Assembly (NCBI GenBank): GCA_963764195.1
Contig: CAVXRG010000004.1
Location: 62,001 to 126,000, forward strand
DNA: 64,000 bases
Origin: JBDSSS01 sp963764195
GTDB lineage: Bacteria > Actinomycetota > Actinomycetes > Actinomycetales > Dermatophilaceae
Direction: 5' to 3'
In this document: positions 32,515-41,238 of the stretch, piece by piece
Numbering within the stretch: the first letter of the stretch is position 1
How the letters are laid out: the number at the start of each line of letters is the position of its first letter
The notes under the pieces: model-generated
What the model was told of the DNA's origin: nothing
Database searches by the model: none
The model's input: only the letters and a program-made list of their open reading frames with translations
Made by a program: the position numbers and the translations under genes

Positions 32515-33740
32515 GCGGCGCTCCGACCGCCGGCTCCCGACCCGGGAGCCTGCTCGTGACCGGCATCGCCGAGCTGACGACGAACGACGAGGCGTGGTCG
32601 GGCCAACACGCCGACGCCGGTGACCGCCTGCTGGGGGTCGTCCGCGATGCGGCACTCGTCGCCACGGACGGTGTCATCGACTGGGTCGGCCCCGCCGACC
32701 GGGCTCCCACCGCCGACCGGCACCTCGACCTCGGTGGCCGGGCCGTCGTCCCCGGTTTCGTCGACTCGCACACCCACCTCGTCTTCGCCGGGGACCGCTC
32801 CGCCGAGTTCGCCGCGCGGATGACGGGCACGCCCTACGACGGCGGGGGCATCGCCGTCTCGGTCGCGGCGACGCGGGCCGCGAGCGACGACGAGCTCAGG
32901 GGGCTCGTCGGCGCCCGCGTCGCCGAGATGCGGGCCCAGGGGACCACGACCGTCGAGATCAAGAGTGGCTACGGGCTCACCGTCGAGGACGAGCTGCGCG
33001 CCCTGCGGATCGCGCGGGAGATCACGCCGCACACGACCTTCCTCGGGGCCCACGTCGTGCCGGCCGAGTACGCCCACGACCGGGCCGGCTACGTCGACCT
33101 CGTCACGGGGCCGATGCTCGATGCCGTCGTCGCGGCCGGGGGCCCGGCCCTCGCGGAGTCCATCGACGTCTTCTGCGAGCCGCACTCTGCCCATGCCTTC
33201 GACCGCGACGAGGCCCGCGCCGTGCTGCTCGCGGGCCGCGCGGCAGGCCTGCGGCTGCGCGTCCACGGCAACCAGCTCGGCCCGGGCCCGGGGGTGCGCC
33301 TCGCCTGTGAGCTCGGTGCGGCCAGCGTCGACCACTGCACCTTCCTCGACGGCAGCGACGTGGACGCCCTCGTCGCGGCACGCGGCACGACCGTGGCGAC
33401 GCTGCTGCCCGGGGTCGAGTTCTCGACCCGCTCGCCCTACCCCGACGGCCGAGCCCTCCTCGACGCCGGGGTCGACGTGGCCCTGGCCTCGGACTGCAAC
33501 CCGGGCACCTGCTACTCCTCGTCGATCCCCTTCGCGATCGCCCTCGCCGTCCGAGAGATGGGGATGACCCCGGCCGAGGCACTGCACGCCGCCACCGCGG
33601 TCTCGGCGCGCTCGCTCGGTCTCGACCGCCGGGTCGCGCCGGGACAGCCGGCCGAGCTCACCGTGCTCGACGCTCCGAGCCACCTGCACCTCGCCTACCG
33701 CGCGGGTGTGCCGATCGCCCGCGTCCTCGACCTGCGTTGA
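32511..33740 (+). CDS. hutI: Imidazolonepropionase
   Basis: The 409-residue zinc or iron amidohydrolase opens 4-imidazolone-5-propionate to N-formimino-L-glutamate, the third Hut step. Metal-binding VDSHTHLVFAGDR (H87, H89), GTTTVEIKSGYGL, LRLRVHGNQLG and VALASDCNPGTCYSSSIPF match the family and length. It starts at a GTG overlapping the hutF stop. It is the last hut gene and is followed by short 9 bp repeats. Confidence 0.95.
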   Translation: MSGAPTAGSRPGSLLVTGIAELTTNDEAWSGQHADAGDRLLGVVRDAALVATDGVIDWVGPADRAPTADRHLDLGGRAVVPGFVDSHTHLVFAGDRSAEFAARMTGTPYDGGGIAVSVAATRAASDDELRGLVGARVAEMRAQGTTTVEIKSGYGLTVEDELRALRIAREITPHTTFLGAHVVPAEYAHDRAGYVDLVTGPMLDAVVAAGGPALAESIDVFCEPHSAHAFDRDEARAVLLAGRAAGLRLRVHGNQLGPGPGVRLACELGAASVDHCTFLDGSDVDALVAARGTTVATLLPGVEFSTRSPYPDGRALLDAGVDVALASDCNPGTCYSSSIPFAIALAVREMGMTPAEALHAATAVSARSLGLDRRVAPGQPAELTVLDAPSHLHLAYRAGVPIARVLDLR

Positions 33741-33775
33741 CGGCGTTGACGGCGTTGTGACGGCGTTGACGGAGT
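33736..33775. repeat. Imperfect 9 bp direct repeats at the hutI stop
   Basis: GTTGACGGC occurs twice in perfect tandem, then once with a 2 nt insertion, then as GTTGACGGA. The hutI stop codon lies in the first unit. It resembles slippage-generated duplication just past the coding end. Confidence 0.7.
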
Positions 33776-33825
33776 TGAAGGCGGACGGCGCGGGCAACCC
33801 GTCACGCGCTGGCCGAGCCGAAAGC

Positions 33826-33840
33826 CACCCGTAACGGGTG
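33826..33840. promoter_or_regulatory. CACCCG-N3-CGGGTG palindrome upstream of the sulfatase
   Basis: A perfect inverted repeat with a TAA centre ends 63 bp before the sulfatase start. It has the same core and similar placement as the elements upstream of hdeD and the DUF6325 operon. GCATACCGT follows about 20 bp downstream and may be the -10 region. Confidence 0.45.
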
Positions 33841-33903
33841 AGGGCGCCGCCCGCCCAGCGGCATACCGTGCGAGGACGGACGCACCGACTGCAGGGAGAC
33901 GAC

Positions 33904-35404
33904 GTGAGCGACCAGCCGAACATCCTCATCATCTGGGGAGATGACATCGGGATCACCAACCTCAGCTGCTACTCGGACGGGCTGATGGGCTACCGCACCC
34001 CGAACATCGACCGGATCGCCGACGAGGGCGCCCGCTTCACCGACTACTACGGGGAGCAGAGCTGCACCGCCGGCCGCGCCGCCTTCATCACCGGTCAGAA
34101 CCCCTACCGCACCGGTCTGACCAAGGTCGGTATGCCGGGAGCCGACATCGGCCTGCGCGCCGAGGACCCGACGATCGCCACCGCGCTCAAGGAACGCGGC
34201 TACGCCACCGGCCAGTTCGGCAAGAACCACTTCGGTGACCGGGACGAGTTCCTCCCGACGGCGCACGGGTTCGACGAGTTCTTCGGCAACCTCTACCACC
34301 TCAACGCGGAGGAGGAGCCGGAGCTCGACGACTACCCCACCGAGGAGGAGTTCCCCGACTTCCGCAAGAACTTCGGGCCGCGCGGGGTCATCCACTCCTG
34401 GGCCAACGGGGACGGCACCTCGCGCGTGGAGGACACCGGGCCGCTGACGAAGGAGCGGATGAAGACCATCGACGACGAGGTCGTCCCCGAGGCGATGCGG
34501 TTCATGAGCGAGGCCAAGGACGGCGACACCCCGTTCTTCGTCTGGCTCAACACGACCCACATGCACTTCCGGACGCACATCAAGGACGGCAGCCGGGGCA
34601 AGGCGGGCCGCTGGCAGTCGGAGTACCACGACACGATGGTCGACCACGACGAGCTGGTCGGGCCAGGTGCTCGACTTCCTCGACGAGCAGGGTCTGGCCG
34701 ACAACACCATCGTCATGTACTCCACCGACAACGGGCCGCACATGAACACCTGGCCGGACGGCGGGATGACCCCCTTCCGCAACGAGAAGAACTCGAACTG
34801 GGAGGGTGCCTACCGCGTGCCGGCCCTGGTGCGCTGGCCCGGGCACATCGAGGCCGGCCGCGTCCTCAACGGCATCGTCAGCCACGCCGACTGGTTCGTC
34901 ACGCTGCTCGCTGCAGCGGGTGACGCCGACGTGGCGACCCGCCTCAAGGAGGGCGCCGACCTCAACGGGATGACCTACCGGGTGCACCTCGACGGCCACA
35001 ACCAGCTCGACTACCTCACCGGCGCGTCCGAGACCAGCCCGCGCAAGCACTTCTTCTACGTCTCCGACGACGGTGACCTCACGGCGCTGCGCTACGACAA
35101 CTGGAAGATCGTCTTCCTCGAGCAGCGCGCGACGGGGACGCTCAACGTGTGGGCCGAGCCGTACATCGAGCTGCGGGTCCCCAAGGTCTTCAACCTGCGC
35201 ACCGACCCCTTCGAGCGGGCAGACATCACGTCCAACACCTACTACGACTGGCTGCTCGACCACGCCTGGGTGCTCGTGCCCGCGCAGACGTACGTCGCCC
35301 AGATGCTGCAGACCCTCGTGGCATTCCCGCCGCGCCAGGAGCCGGCGAGCTTCACGGTCGAGAAGCTGCTGGAGAAGCTTCGCTCCGGCGTCGCGAGCAC
35401 GTGA
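33904..35404 (+). pseudogene. Arylsulfatase-family sulfatase with one frameshift
   Basis: From GTG 33904 (AGGGAGA upstream) the frame encodes a type I sulfatase: NILIIWGDDIG with D13/D14 as metal ligands, SCTAGRAAFITGQ with C54 as the residue converted to formylglycine, and GQFGKNHFGD. It loses frame after HDELVG near 34663 and continues in another frame with QVLDFLDEQGLADNTIVMYSTDNGPHMNTWPDGG to a normal end at 35404. One extra C at 34663/34664 explains it; removing it gives about 500 residues. The adjacent gene is its maturase. True decay or sequencing error cannot be separated here. Confidence 0.85.
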
Positions 35405-36403
35405 GGGCCTCGCGCCCGAGGTCGACCCGTCGCCGTCGCAGTCCGGTCGCGGACCTTGTCGACCTGCCCGGTGGGGTGTTCACGATGGGGTCCGACGACC
35501 ACTATCCGGAGGAGGCGCCGACCCACCGGGTGCGGGTGGATGCCTTCGCGATCGAGTCGACGGCCGTGACCAACGACGAGTTCGCGGCCTTCGTCGGGGC
35601 CACCGGGCACGTCACCGTGGCCGAGCGGCCCCTCGACCCCGCCGACTACCCGGGCGCGCCGCCGGAGAACCTCCAGCCCGGCTCGCTCGTCTTCACCCCG
35701 ACCGCGGGTCCCGTCGACCTGCGCCACCTGAGCCAGTGGTGGACGTGGACGCCGGGGGCCAGCTGGCGCCACCCCCTCGGTCCGTCGAGCTCGGTGAAGC
35801 GACTCGGCGACCACCCCGTCGTCCACGTCGCGCACGAGGACGCGGCCGCCTACGCGCGGTGGGCGGGGCTCTGCCCTGCCGACGGAGGCGGAGTGGGAGT
35901 ATGCCGCGCGCGGCGGACTCGAGGGACGGGCCTTCACGTGGGGTGACGAGGCACGTCCCGGGGGCCGGATCATGGCCAACACCTGGGACGGGCTGGACTT
36001 CCCGTGGCGCAGCACGGGCGAGAGCGGGTATCTGCGGACCGCCCCGGTCGGCAGCTTCCCGGCCAACGGCTTCGGCCTGTTCGACATGGCGGGCAACGTG
36101 TGGGAGTGGACCGACGACTGGTGGACGAGTCACCATCCCGACGACGCCGGCTCCGCCTGCTGCGCGCCGTCGAACCCGCGCGGTGGGGACCTCGAGGCGA
36201 GCTACGACCCGGCCCAGCCGCAGTTCCGGGTGGGCCGGCGCGTCATCAAGGGCGGCTCGCACCTCTGCGCCGACAGCTACTGCCTGCGCTACCGCCCCGC
36301 CGCGCGACGGCCCCAGATGGTCGACACGGGGATGAGCCACCTGGGCTTCCGGTGCGTCCGGCGTGCCCCGCACAGCGCCGTGGCGACGCCTGTCAGGAGG
36401 TGA
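35401..36403 (+). pseudogene. Formylglycine-generating enzyme (SUMF1/EgtB-type) with one frameshift
   Basis: The GTG at 35401 overlaps the sulfatase stop (GTGA). The first frame carries LVDLPGGVFTMGSDDHYPEEAPTHRVRVDAF...VTNDEFAAFV, typical of FGE. Near 35871-35877 it shifts: LPTEAEWEYAARGGLEGRAFTWGDEARPGGR is readable only in the next frame, which continues through GLFDMAGNVWEWTDDW to LGFRCVR. The copper-binding cysteine pair is intact in SHLCADSYCLRYR. Repaired length is about 333 residues. It would oxidise the sulfatase cysteine to formylglycine. The last 11 bp overlap the DUF4235 gene. Confidence 0.85.
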
Positions 36404-36755
36404 GTGCCTTGGCCTTCTTCTCGGTCTTGTTCATGGCCTTGGCGAGCTTGCGGTGCTGCTTGCGCTCCTTCTTGCTCAGGCCGGCCTCCTCGATGTCCTT
36501 GGGAAGGTGCCCGGTCGCGTTGCGGTAGTACTCGGCCGTCTTGCGCTCGATGGCGACGCGGGCGCCCATGACGAGCATCGAGGAGAGCGCGGTGAAGAGG
36601 ATCACGTCGCGCGTCCGCTCCTGCTCGTAGTCGCCCTGGACCGGCACGTTGCGCCCGGTCGCGAGCTTCCAGCCCTTCTCGGCGGCATTCGTCGCGAGCT
36701 TCGTCGCCGCGATGGTCGACACGACGCTGAGCGCCTTCCAAGCCATGTTGCTCAT
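36393..36755 (-). CDS. DUF4235 domain protein
   Basis: The 120-residue protein begins WKALSVVSTIAATKLATNAAEKGWKLATGRNVP, the DUF4235 signature. It has a second hydrophobic segment (VILFTALSSMLVMGARVAIERKTAEYY) and a strongly basic C-terminal tail (KKERKQHRKLAKAMNKTEKKAKA). It is probably a small membrane protein with one or two helices; function unknown. GAGAGGACGGG precedes the ATG. It overlaps the end of the formylglycine-generating enzyme gene on the other strand. Confidence 0.82.
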   Translation of the reverse strand: MSNMAWKALSVVSTIAATKLATNAAEKGWKLATGRNVPVQGDYEQERTRDVILFTALSSMLVMGARVAIERKTAEYYRNATGHLPKDIEEAGLSKKERKQHRKLAKAMNKTEKKAKALTS

Positions 36756-36859
36756 GGTCCCGTCCTCTCCGACGCCGGGGGCGTCAACCGGTCCGACTCT
36801 GTCACGGCGGACGCGGTAAAGTCACCTCGTCACAACTGAACACGCCTTACCCAATCATC

Positions 36860-36966
36860 ACGACAGGGGAGCGCCCACGGCGCTGAGAGTGCGGCAGATC
36901 CACAGAGACACAGGCCGCAGACCCTCGAACCTGCTCCGGTTAGCACCGGCGAAGGAAGTCGGGAAC
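36860..36966 (+). ncRNA. TPP riboswitch (THI element)
   Basis: The conserved blocks are all present in order: GGGGAGC and the GGCGCTGAGAGTGCGG arm, the GCCGCAGACCC return strand, ACCTGCTCCGGTTAGCACCGG and GCGAAGGAAGTCG closing P1. This is the thiamin-pyrophosphate aptamer. A stem of 11 bp with one bulge (36976-36986 with 37017-37028) lies between it and the ykoE start and may be the expression platform. Thiamin sufficiency should turn down the downstream transporter. Confidence 0.95.
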
Positions 36967-37073
36967 ATCTCAGGTCACCCACGGCACACGTCCGCCGGAC
37001 TCCGGTCCATGACGTATGCCGCTGGGTGCCCTCCCCGAGGTATCCATTCCATCGGAGACCCGGGAGTCCACAC

Positions 37074-37691
37074 ATGTCCAACCGCACCATCACCGCGTCC
37101 GGCCCGCTGACCCGCTGGCGGACGATCGACCTGCTCACCTGCGCCTTCCTCGGGGTCGCGTTCGGCGTCGCCTACTGGGCCTGGGGCCTGGTCTACGGCG
37201 CGCCGTCGGATGCCGTCTCGGCCGGCTTCCCGCCGCTCGGCGCACTCTTCGCCTGGCCGTGGCTCGTCGCCGGAATCGTCGGGATGCTCATCATCCGCCG
37301 ACCCGGCGCCGCCGTGTTCACCGAGCTGCTCGCCGCCGTCGTCTCGGCCCTCATCGGCACCCAGTGGGGCCTGACGACCCTCGTCTCGGGCCTCGTCCAG
37401 GGCCTCGGCGTCGAGCTCGGCTTCGCCCTCTTCGGGTATGCCGTCTACCGCTGGCTCCCGCTGCTCGTCGGCGGCTTCCTCGGTGGCGCCTTCGAGGCCG
37501 TCTACGAGTGGTACTCCTACTGGACCGACTGGGGCTTCGGCTACAAGATCGCCTACCTGTTCCTCCTCGGCGGGTCGGTCGCCATCTTCGGGTCGCTGCT
37601 CGCCGTCGGGCTGACGAAGGTGCTCGCTGGTGCCGGGGCGCTGGACCCCTTCCCGCCCGGCCAGGAGGCGCGCGAGCGCATCGCGGTCTGA
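37074..37691 (+). CDS. ykoE: ECF transporter substrate-binding (S) component, YkoE type
   Basis: The 205-residue membrane protein has about five to six helices with Trp-rich loops (FGVAYWAWGLVYGAP, GTQWGLTTLVSGLVQGLGVELGFALFGY, FEAVYEWYSYWTDWGFGYKI), matching YkoE. This S component captures thiamin or its hydroxymethylpyrimidine precursor. ATG 37074 with CGGGAG upstream is preferred to a GTG at 37026. Control by the TPP riboswitch and the adjacent ATPase/T-component gene support the assignment. Confidence 0.9.
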   Translation: MSNRTITASGPLTRWRTIDLLTCAFLGVAFGVAYWAWGLVYGAPSDAVSAGFPPLGALFAWPWLVAGIVGMLIIRRPGAAVFTELLAAVVSALIGTQWGLTTLVSGLVQGLGVELGFALFGYAVYRWLPLLVGGFLGGAFEAVYEWYSYWTDWGFGYKIAYLFLLGGSVAIFGSLLAVGLTKVLAGAGALDPFPPGQEARERIAV

Positions 37692-37697
37692 CCGGAC

Positions 37698-40055
37698 GTG
37701 GACCGACGAGCGCCTGACCCCGCGGCCCGGCCGGGCTCCGCGGCGACCCGGCCTGCCACGGCGGGGGTCGTGGTCCACGACCTCACCTGGCGACCCTACG
37801 GGCGCGGCCGTCCCGTCCTGTCCGGGCTCGACCTCACGGTCGAGCCCGGGGAGCGGGTCCTGCTCGCGGGCCCGAGCGGCTCCGGCAAGTCGACGCTGCT
37901 GCGGGCGATGGCCGGGCTGCTGCTCACGGCCGACTCGGGCGAGCTGTCGGGCACGGTGACGGTCGGGGGCCGGGCCCCGCAGGACGTGCCGGGGTCGGTG
38001 GGGCTCGTGCTCCAGGACCCCGGGGCGGGGGTCGTCGCCTCGAGCCTGGGTCGCGACGTCGCCTTCGGCCTCGAGAACGTCTCGGTCGCTCCGGCCGAGA
38101 TGCCCGACCGGGTCGCCGCCGCGCTGCTCGAGGTGGGCTTGTCGATGGGGCACGATGCCGGCCCCGACACGCTCAGCGGTGGGGAGTCGCAGCGCCTCGC
38201 CCTCGCCGGTGCGCTCGTCATGGAGCCGGACGTGCTGCTCCTCGACGAGCCGACGGCGATGCTCGACCCCGCCACGGCGGCGACGGTGCGCCGGGTCGTC
38301 GACGAGGTCGTCACCCGACGCGACCTGACCCTCGTCGTCGTCGAGCACCGGCTCGACGGCTGGGTCGACCTCGTCGACCGGCTCGTCGTGCTCGACGAGG
38401 CCGGGGCGGTCGTGGCCGACGGCGAGCCGGGTGCCGTGCTCGCCAACCATGCGGATCTGCTCGTGGCGCAGGGGATCTGGGTCCCGGGGGTCACCGACCC
38501 GGTCCCCGACCGGATCGAGCTGCCACCGGTGACGGGGGGCCGCGTCGCCGCATCGAGCACCGTCACACCCGGCGGCGTCGTCGTCTCCGCACGGGACGTC
38601 ACGGTGGAGCACCGGAGCCGGCAGCTCGGCGGGGAGTCCCGCACCATGACGGCAGTGGCCGGCGCCGACCTCGACGTGAACGCCGGGGAGCTGGTGGCTC
38701 TCGTCGGGCCCAGTGGGGCCGGCAAGTCGTCGCTCCTCATCGCGCTCGGCGGCCTCGCCGAGCCGGCGGCCGGGTCGGTCGACGTCGCTCCGGCCCTGGC
38801 CGCCGACCGCGCCGACCCCTCCGACCCCTTGGACCGTGCCGACCCCTCCGAACCGATCGTTGCCTGGCCGTCGACCGACCTGGCCCGGGTCGTCGCGTGG
38901 GTGCCGCAGCGCGCCGCGACGGCGATCGTCGGGCGCACCGTGCGCGACGAGGTGCTCACGACACCGCTCGCTCTCGGCCGGGACCGCGCGGACGCGGCTC
39001 CCCGGGTCGACGCACTGCTCGACCGGCTCGGCCTCGCCCACCTCGCCGGCACCGACCCCCGACACCTCTCGGGCGGTGAGCAGCGCCGGCTCGCGGTCGC
39101 CTCCGCCCTCGCCCACGGCCCGGCCCTGCTCCTCGCCGACGAGCCGACGGTGGGGCAGGACCGGCTCACCTGGTCGGCCGTCATGGGGTGCGTCGCCGCC
39201 GCCCGGGCCGAAGGGACGGCCGTCGTCGTCACGACGCACGACCCCGGGGTCACGGCTCGAGCGGACCGGACCGTCGCCCTCGAGGCGCCCCCGCAGGCCC
39301 CGGCGCCGGCCGGCCCCGAGCGCCGCCCGCTCGTCGCGCGGGTCAACCCGCTCGCCCTGCTCCTCGCCGCGCTCTGCGTCCTGCCGCTGCCGGCGCTGCT
39401 CGAGTCGTGGCGCCAGGGCCTGTTCGTGCTGTCGGTCGAGCTGGTGCTCGGGCTCGTCGGGCTGCTCGCCCCCGGCGCGGGACGGGCCCCCACGGGACGA
39501 CTGCGCGGGGTGGCCCTCCGGCTCGCACCGGCCGGGGTCGCCCTCGTCGGCGTGGCCTGGTCGGCGTGGCTGCTCGGCGGCCGTGACCTCGAGATCGCCG
39601 CCGGGGCCGCCTTGCGCGTGCTGTGCCTCATCGTCCCGTCGGCCTTCGTCGTCGGCTTCGTCGACCCCGAGCGGCTCGGTGACCACCTCGCCCAGCGGGT
39701 CCACCTGCCGCCGCGACCCGTCGTGGCGGCCACCGCCGCACTGCAGCGACTCCAGTCCCTGCACCGCCTCTGGAGCGAGCTGATGACGACCCGGCGCGTG
39801 CGCGGCATACGCGCCGACCACGGGATCGTCCCGCGCGCGAAGGAGGCGGTGACGGTGACCGTGGGGCTGCTCATCGGGGCGCTCGGACAGGCGGCGACGC
39901 TCGCGCTCGCGATGGACGCGCGGGGGTTCGCCGAGGCCCGGAAGCGGACCTGGGCCGGGCCGGCCCCGTGGCGGCCCGCCGACTCACTCGCCCTCGGGGC
40001 CGGGCTGCTCGTCATCGCCGCCGGGATCGTGGCGCGCGCCCTCCTGCCCGGCTGA
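37698..40055 (+). CDS. Fused ECF transporter ATPase pair and transmembrane T component (YkoD-YkoC fusion)
   Basis: The 785-residue protein joins two ABC ATPases and an EcfT domain. Domain 1 has GPSGSGKST (58-66), LSGGESQRL (159-167) and LLLDEP (180-185). Domain 2 has GPSGAGKSS (337-345), LSGGEQRRL (457-465) and LLLADEP (477-483). Residues 550-785 hold several membrane helices and cytoplasmic TTRRVRGIRAD and MDARGFAEARKRTW segments typical of EcfT coupling helices. In Bacillus these parts are YkoD and a separate YkoC. GTG 37698 lies 6 nt after the ykoE stop, so both genes sit under the TPP riboswitch. Confidence 0.92.
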   Translation: MDRRAPDPAARPGSAATRPATAGVVVHDLTWRPYGRGRPVLSGLDLTVEPGERVLLAGPSGSGKSTLLRAMAGLLLTADSGELSGTVTVGGRAPQDVPGSVGLVLQDPGAGVVASSLGRDVAFGLENVSVAPAEMPDRVAAALLEVGLSMGHDAGPDTLSGGESQRLALAGALVMEPDVLLLDEPTAMLDPATAATVRRVVDEVVTRRDLTLVVVEHRLDGWVDLVDRLVVLDEAGAVVADGEPGAVLANHADLLVAQGIWVPGVTDPVPDRIELPPVTGGRVAASSTVTPGGVVVSARDVTVEHRSRQLGGESRTMTAVAGADLDVNAGELVALVGPSGAGKSSLLIALGGLAEPAAGSVDVAPALAADRADPSDPLDRADPSEPIVAWPSTDLARVVAWVPQRAATAIVGRTVRDEVLTTPLALGRDRADAAPRVDALLDRLGLAHLAGTDPRHLSGGEQRRLAVASALAHGPALLLADEPTVGQDRLTWSAVMGCVAAARAEGTAVVVTTHDPGVTARADRTVALEAPPQAPAPAGPERRPLVARVNPLALLLAALCVLPLPALLESWRQGLFVLSVELVLGLVGLLAPGAGRAPTGRLRGVALRLAPAGVALVGVAWSAWLLGGRDLEIAAGAALRVLCLIVPSAFVVGFVDPERLGDHLAQRVHLPPRPVVAATAALQRLQSLHRLWSELMTTRRVRGIRADHGIVPRAKEAVTVTVGLLIGALGQAATLALAMDARGFAEARKRTWAGPAPWRPADSLALGAGLLVIAAGIVARALLPG

Positions 40056-40136
40056 CGCGGGGGCGGACCGTCGACACCCGGCGACACGAACCCGGCTCGC
40101 GGCCGGACCCGGCGGGTCAGGGCACAATGACAGGCG

Positions 40137-40640
40137 ATGCGAACCGACTCGAGCCAGCCCTCCAGCGCGACCCCCGGCCGACGGCGGTGGCCCGCCGCCC
40201 TGGCCGCCGCCGCGGCGGCGCTCACCCTCGGCGCCTGCGGGCAGCCGAGCCCGCCCACCGACGGTGGCCCGTCGACGGTCAGCGTCCCCGTGCAGCCGAC
40301 GATCCTGCCGCTCGACACGGCCGTGCCGACGGTCAACCCGTCGGGGGCCGCGGCTGACGGCCTCTTCGACGCCTCCCAGGGGCTCGTGGACACGACGTGC
40401 ACCGCGAGCGGCGGCGCGTGGTCCTTCACCGGAACGCTGCGCAACCCCGACGGTGTCGCGCACGACTTCACCGTGGCGATCACCCTCGTCAGGACCTCCG
40501 ACATGACCGCCGTCGTCACGAAGGAGGTCCCCGTCGCGGTCCCGGCCGGGGGCTCGGCCCCGGTCGGCGCCCGCGCCTTCCACGAGGGCGACGTCGACGG
40601 CGTCGAGTGCCTCACCGGCGTCACTGTCAAGGAGCAGTGA
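40137..40640 (+). CDS. Probable secreted lipoprotein
   Basis: The 167-residue protein has a basic start (RRRWP), a hydrophobic Ala/Leu core and a lipobox LGAC-G near residue 34, where lipid attachment would occur. After a Pro/Thr-rich linker, a beta-rich domain (CTASGGAWSFTGTLRNPDGVAHDFTVAITLV...GGSAPVGARAFHEGDVDGVECLTGVTV) resembles the FxLYD/DUF4352 immunoglobulin-like group. Two cysteines in it may form a disulfide. It heads a tight plus-strand run with a phosphatase and MptB; role unknown. Confidence 0.8.
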   Translation: MRTDSSQPSSATPGRRRWPAALAAAAAALTLGACGQPSPPTDGGPSTVSVPVQPTILPLDTAVPTVNPSGAAADGLFDASQGLVDTTCTASGGAWSFTGTLRNPDGVAHDFTVAITLVRTSDMTAVVTKEVPVAVPAGGSAPVGARAFHEGDVDGVECLTGVTVKEQ

Positions 40641-40641
40641 C

Positions 40642-41238
40642 GTGCGCCTCCACCTCGTCCGCCACGGGCAGACCCACGCCAACGTCGGCCGCCAGCTCGA
40701 CACGGCCCCCCCGGGAGCCGACCTCACCGACGAGGGCCGGGCCCAGGCGCGAGCCCTCGTGGACCGGCTGCGCGGCCAGGACCTCGGGGCGATCTACGTC
40801 TCCGACCTCGTGCGCACCCACCAGACCGGTGCGCCCCTGGCCGCCGCCCTGGGCCTGCCCCTCGTCGTCCTCCCGGGCCTGCGGGAGATCCAGGCCGGCG
40901 ACCACGAGATGTCGACCGTGTGGCAGCCCTACGTCGACGCCGTGGTCCGGTGGCGCGAGGACCCCACCCACCAGATCCCCGGGGGCGAGGACGGCGTCGG
41001 CTTCATGGCCCGCTACGACGCCGCCATCGCGCAGATCGCCGCCGACGGGCACGACTCCGCGCTCGCGATCAGCCACGGCGCCGCGATGCGCGTCTGGTGC
41101 GCCGCCTCCCTGGGGCTGCCCGCCGACTTCTTCGACGGACGCCGGCTCGACAATACGCACGTCGCCACCATGGAGGGCGACCCCGACACCGGCTGGACCC
41201 TGCTCGCGTGGGGTGACGAGCCGGTGACCCGTGCCTGA
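40642..41238 (+). CDS. Histidine phosphatase family protein
   Basis: The 198-residue protein has LVRHGQTHANVG (nucleophile H8), the SDLVRTHQTG arginine region, the LREIQAGDHE acid and the second histidine in LAISHGAAMRVWC. The active site is complete. It is distinct from the one at 17873. The GTG is preceded by AAGGAG in the end of the lipoprotein gene. It overlaps the next start by 8 bp. Substrate unknown; a broad sugar-phosphate phosphatase role would fit. Confidence 0.87.
   Translation: MRLHLVRHGQTHANVGRQLDTAPPGADLTDEGRAQARALVDRLRGQDLGAIYVSDLVRTHQTGAPLAAALGLPLVVLPGLREIQAGDHEMSTVWQPYVDAVVRWREDPTHQIPGGEDGVGFMARYDAAIAQIAADGHDSALAISHGAAMRVWCAASLGLPADFFDGRRLDNTHVATMEGDPDTGWTLLAWGDEPVTRA

Noticed and set aside
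36975..39821. 948-codon minus-strand frame opposite ykoE and the ECF fusion
   Set aside because: Antisense shadow of genes supported by the TPP riboswitch and ABC motifs; composition is Arg/Gly/Asp-rich noise.
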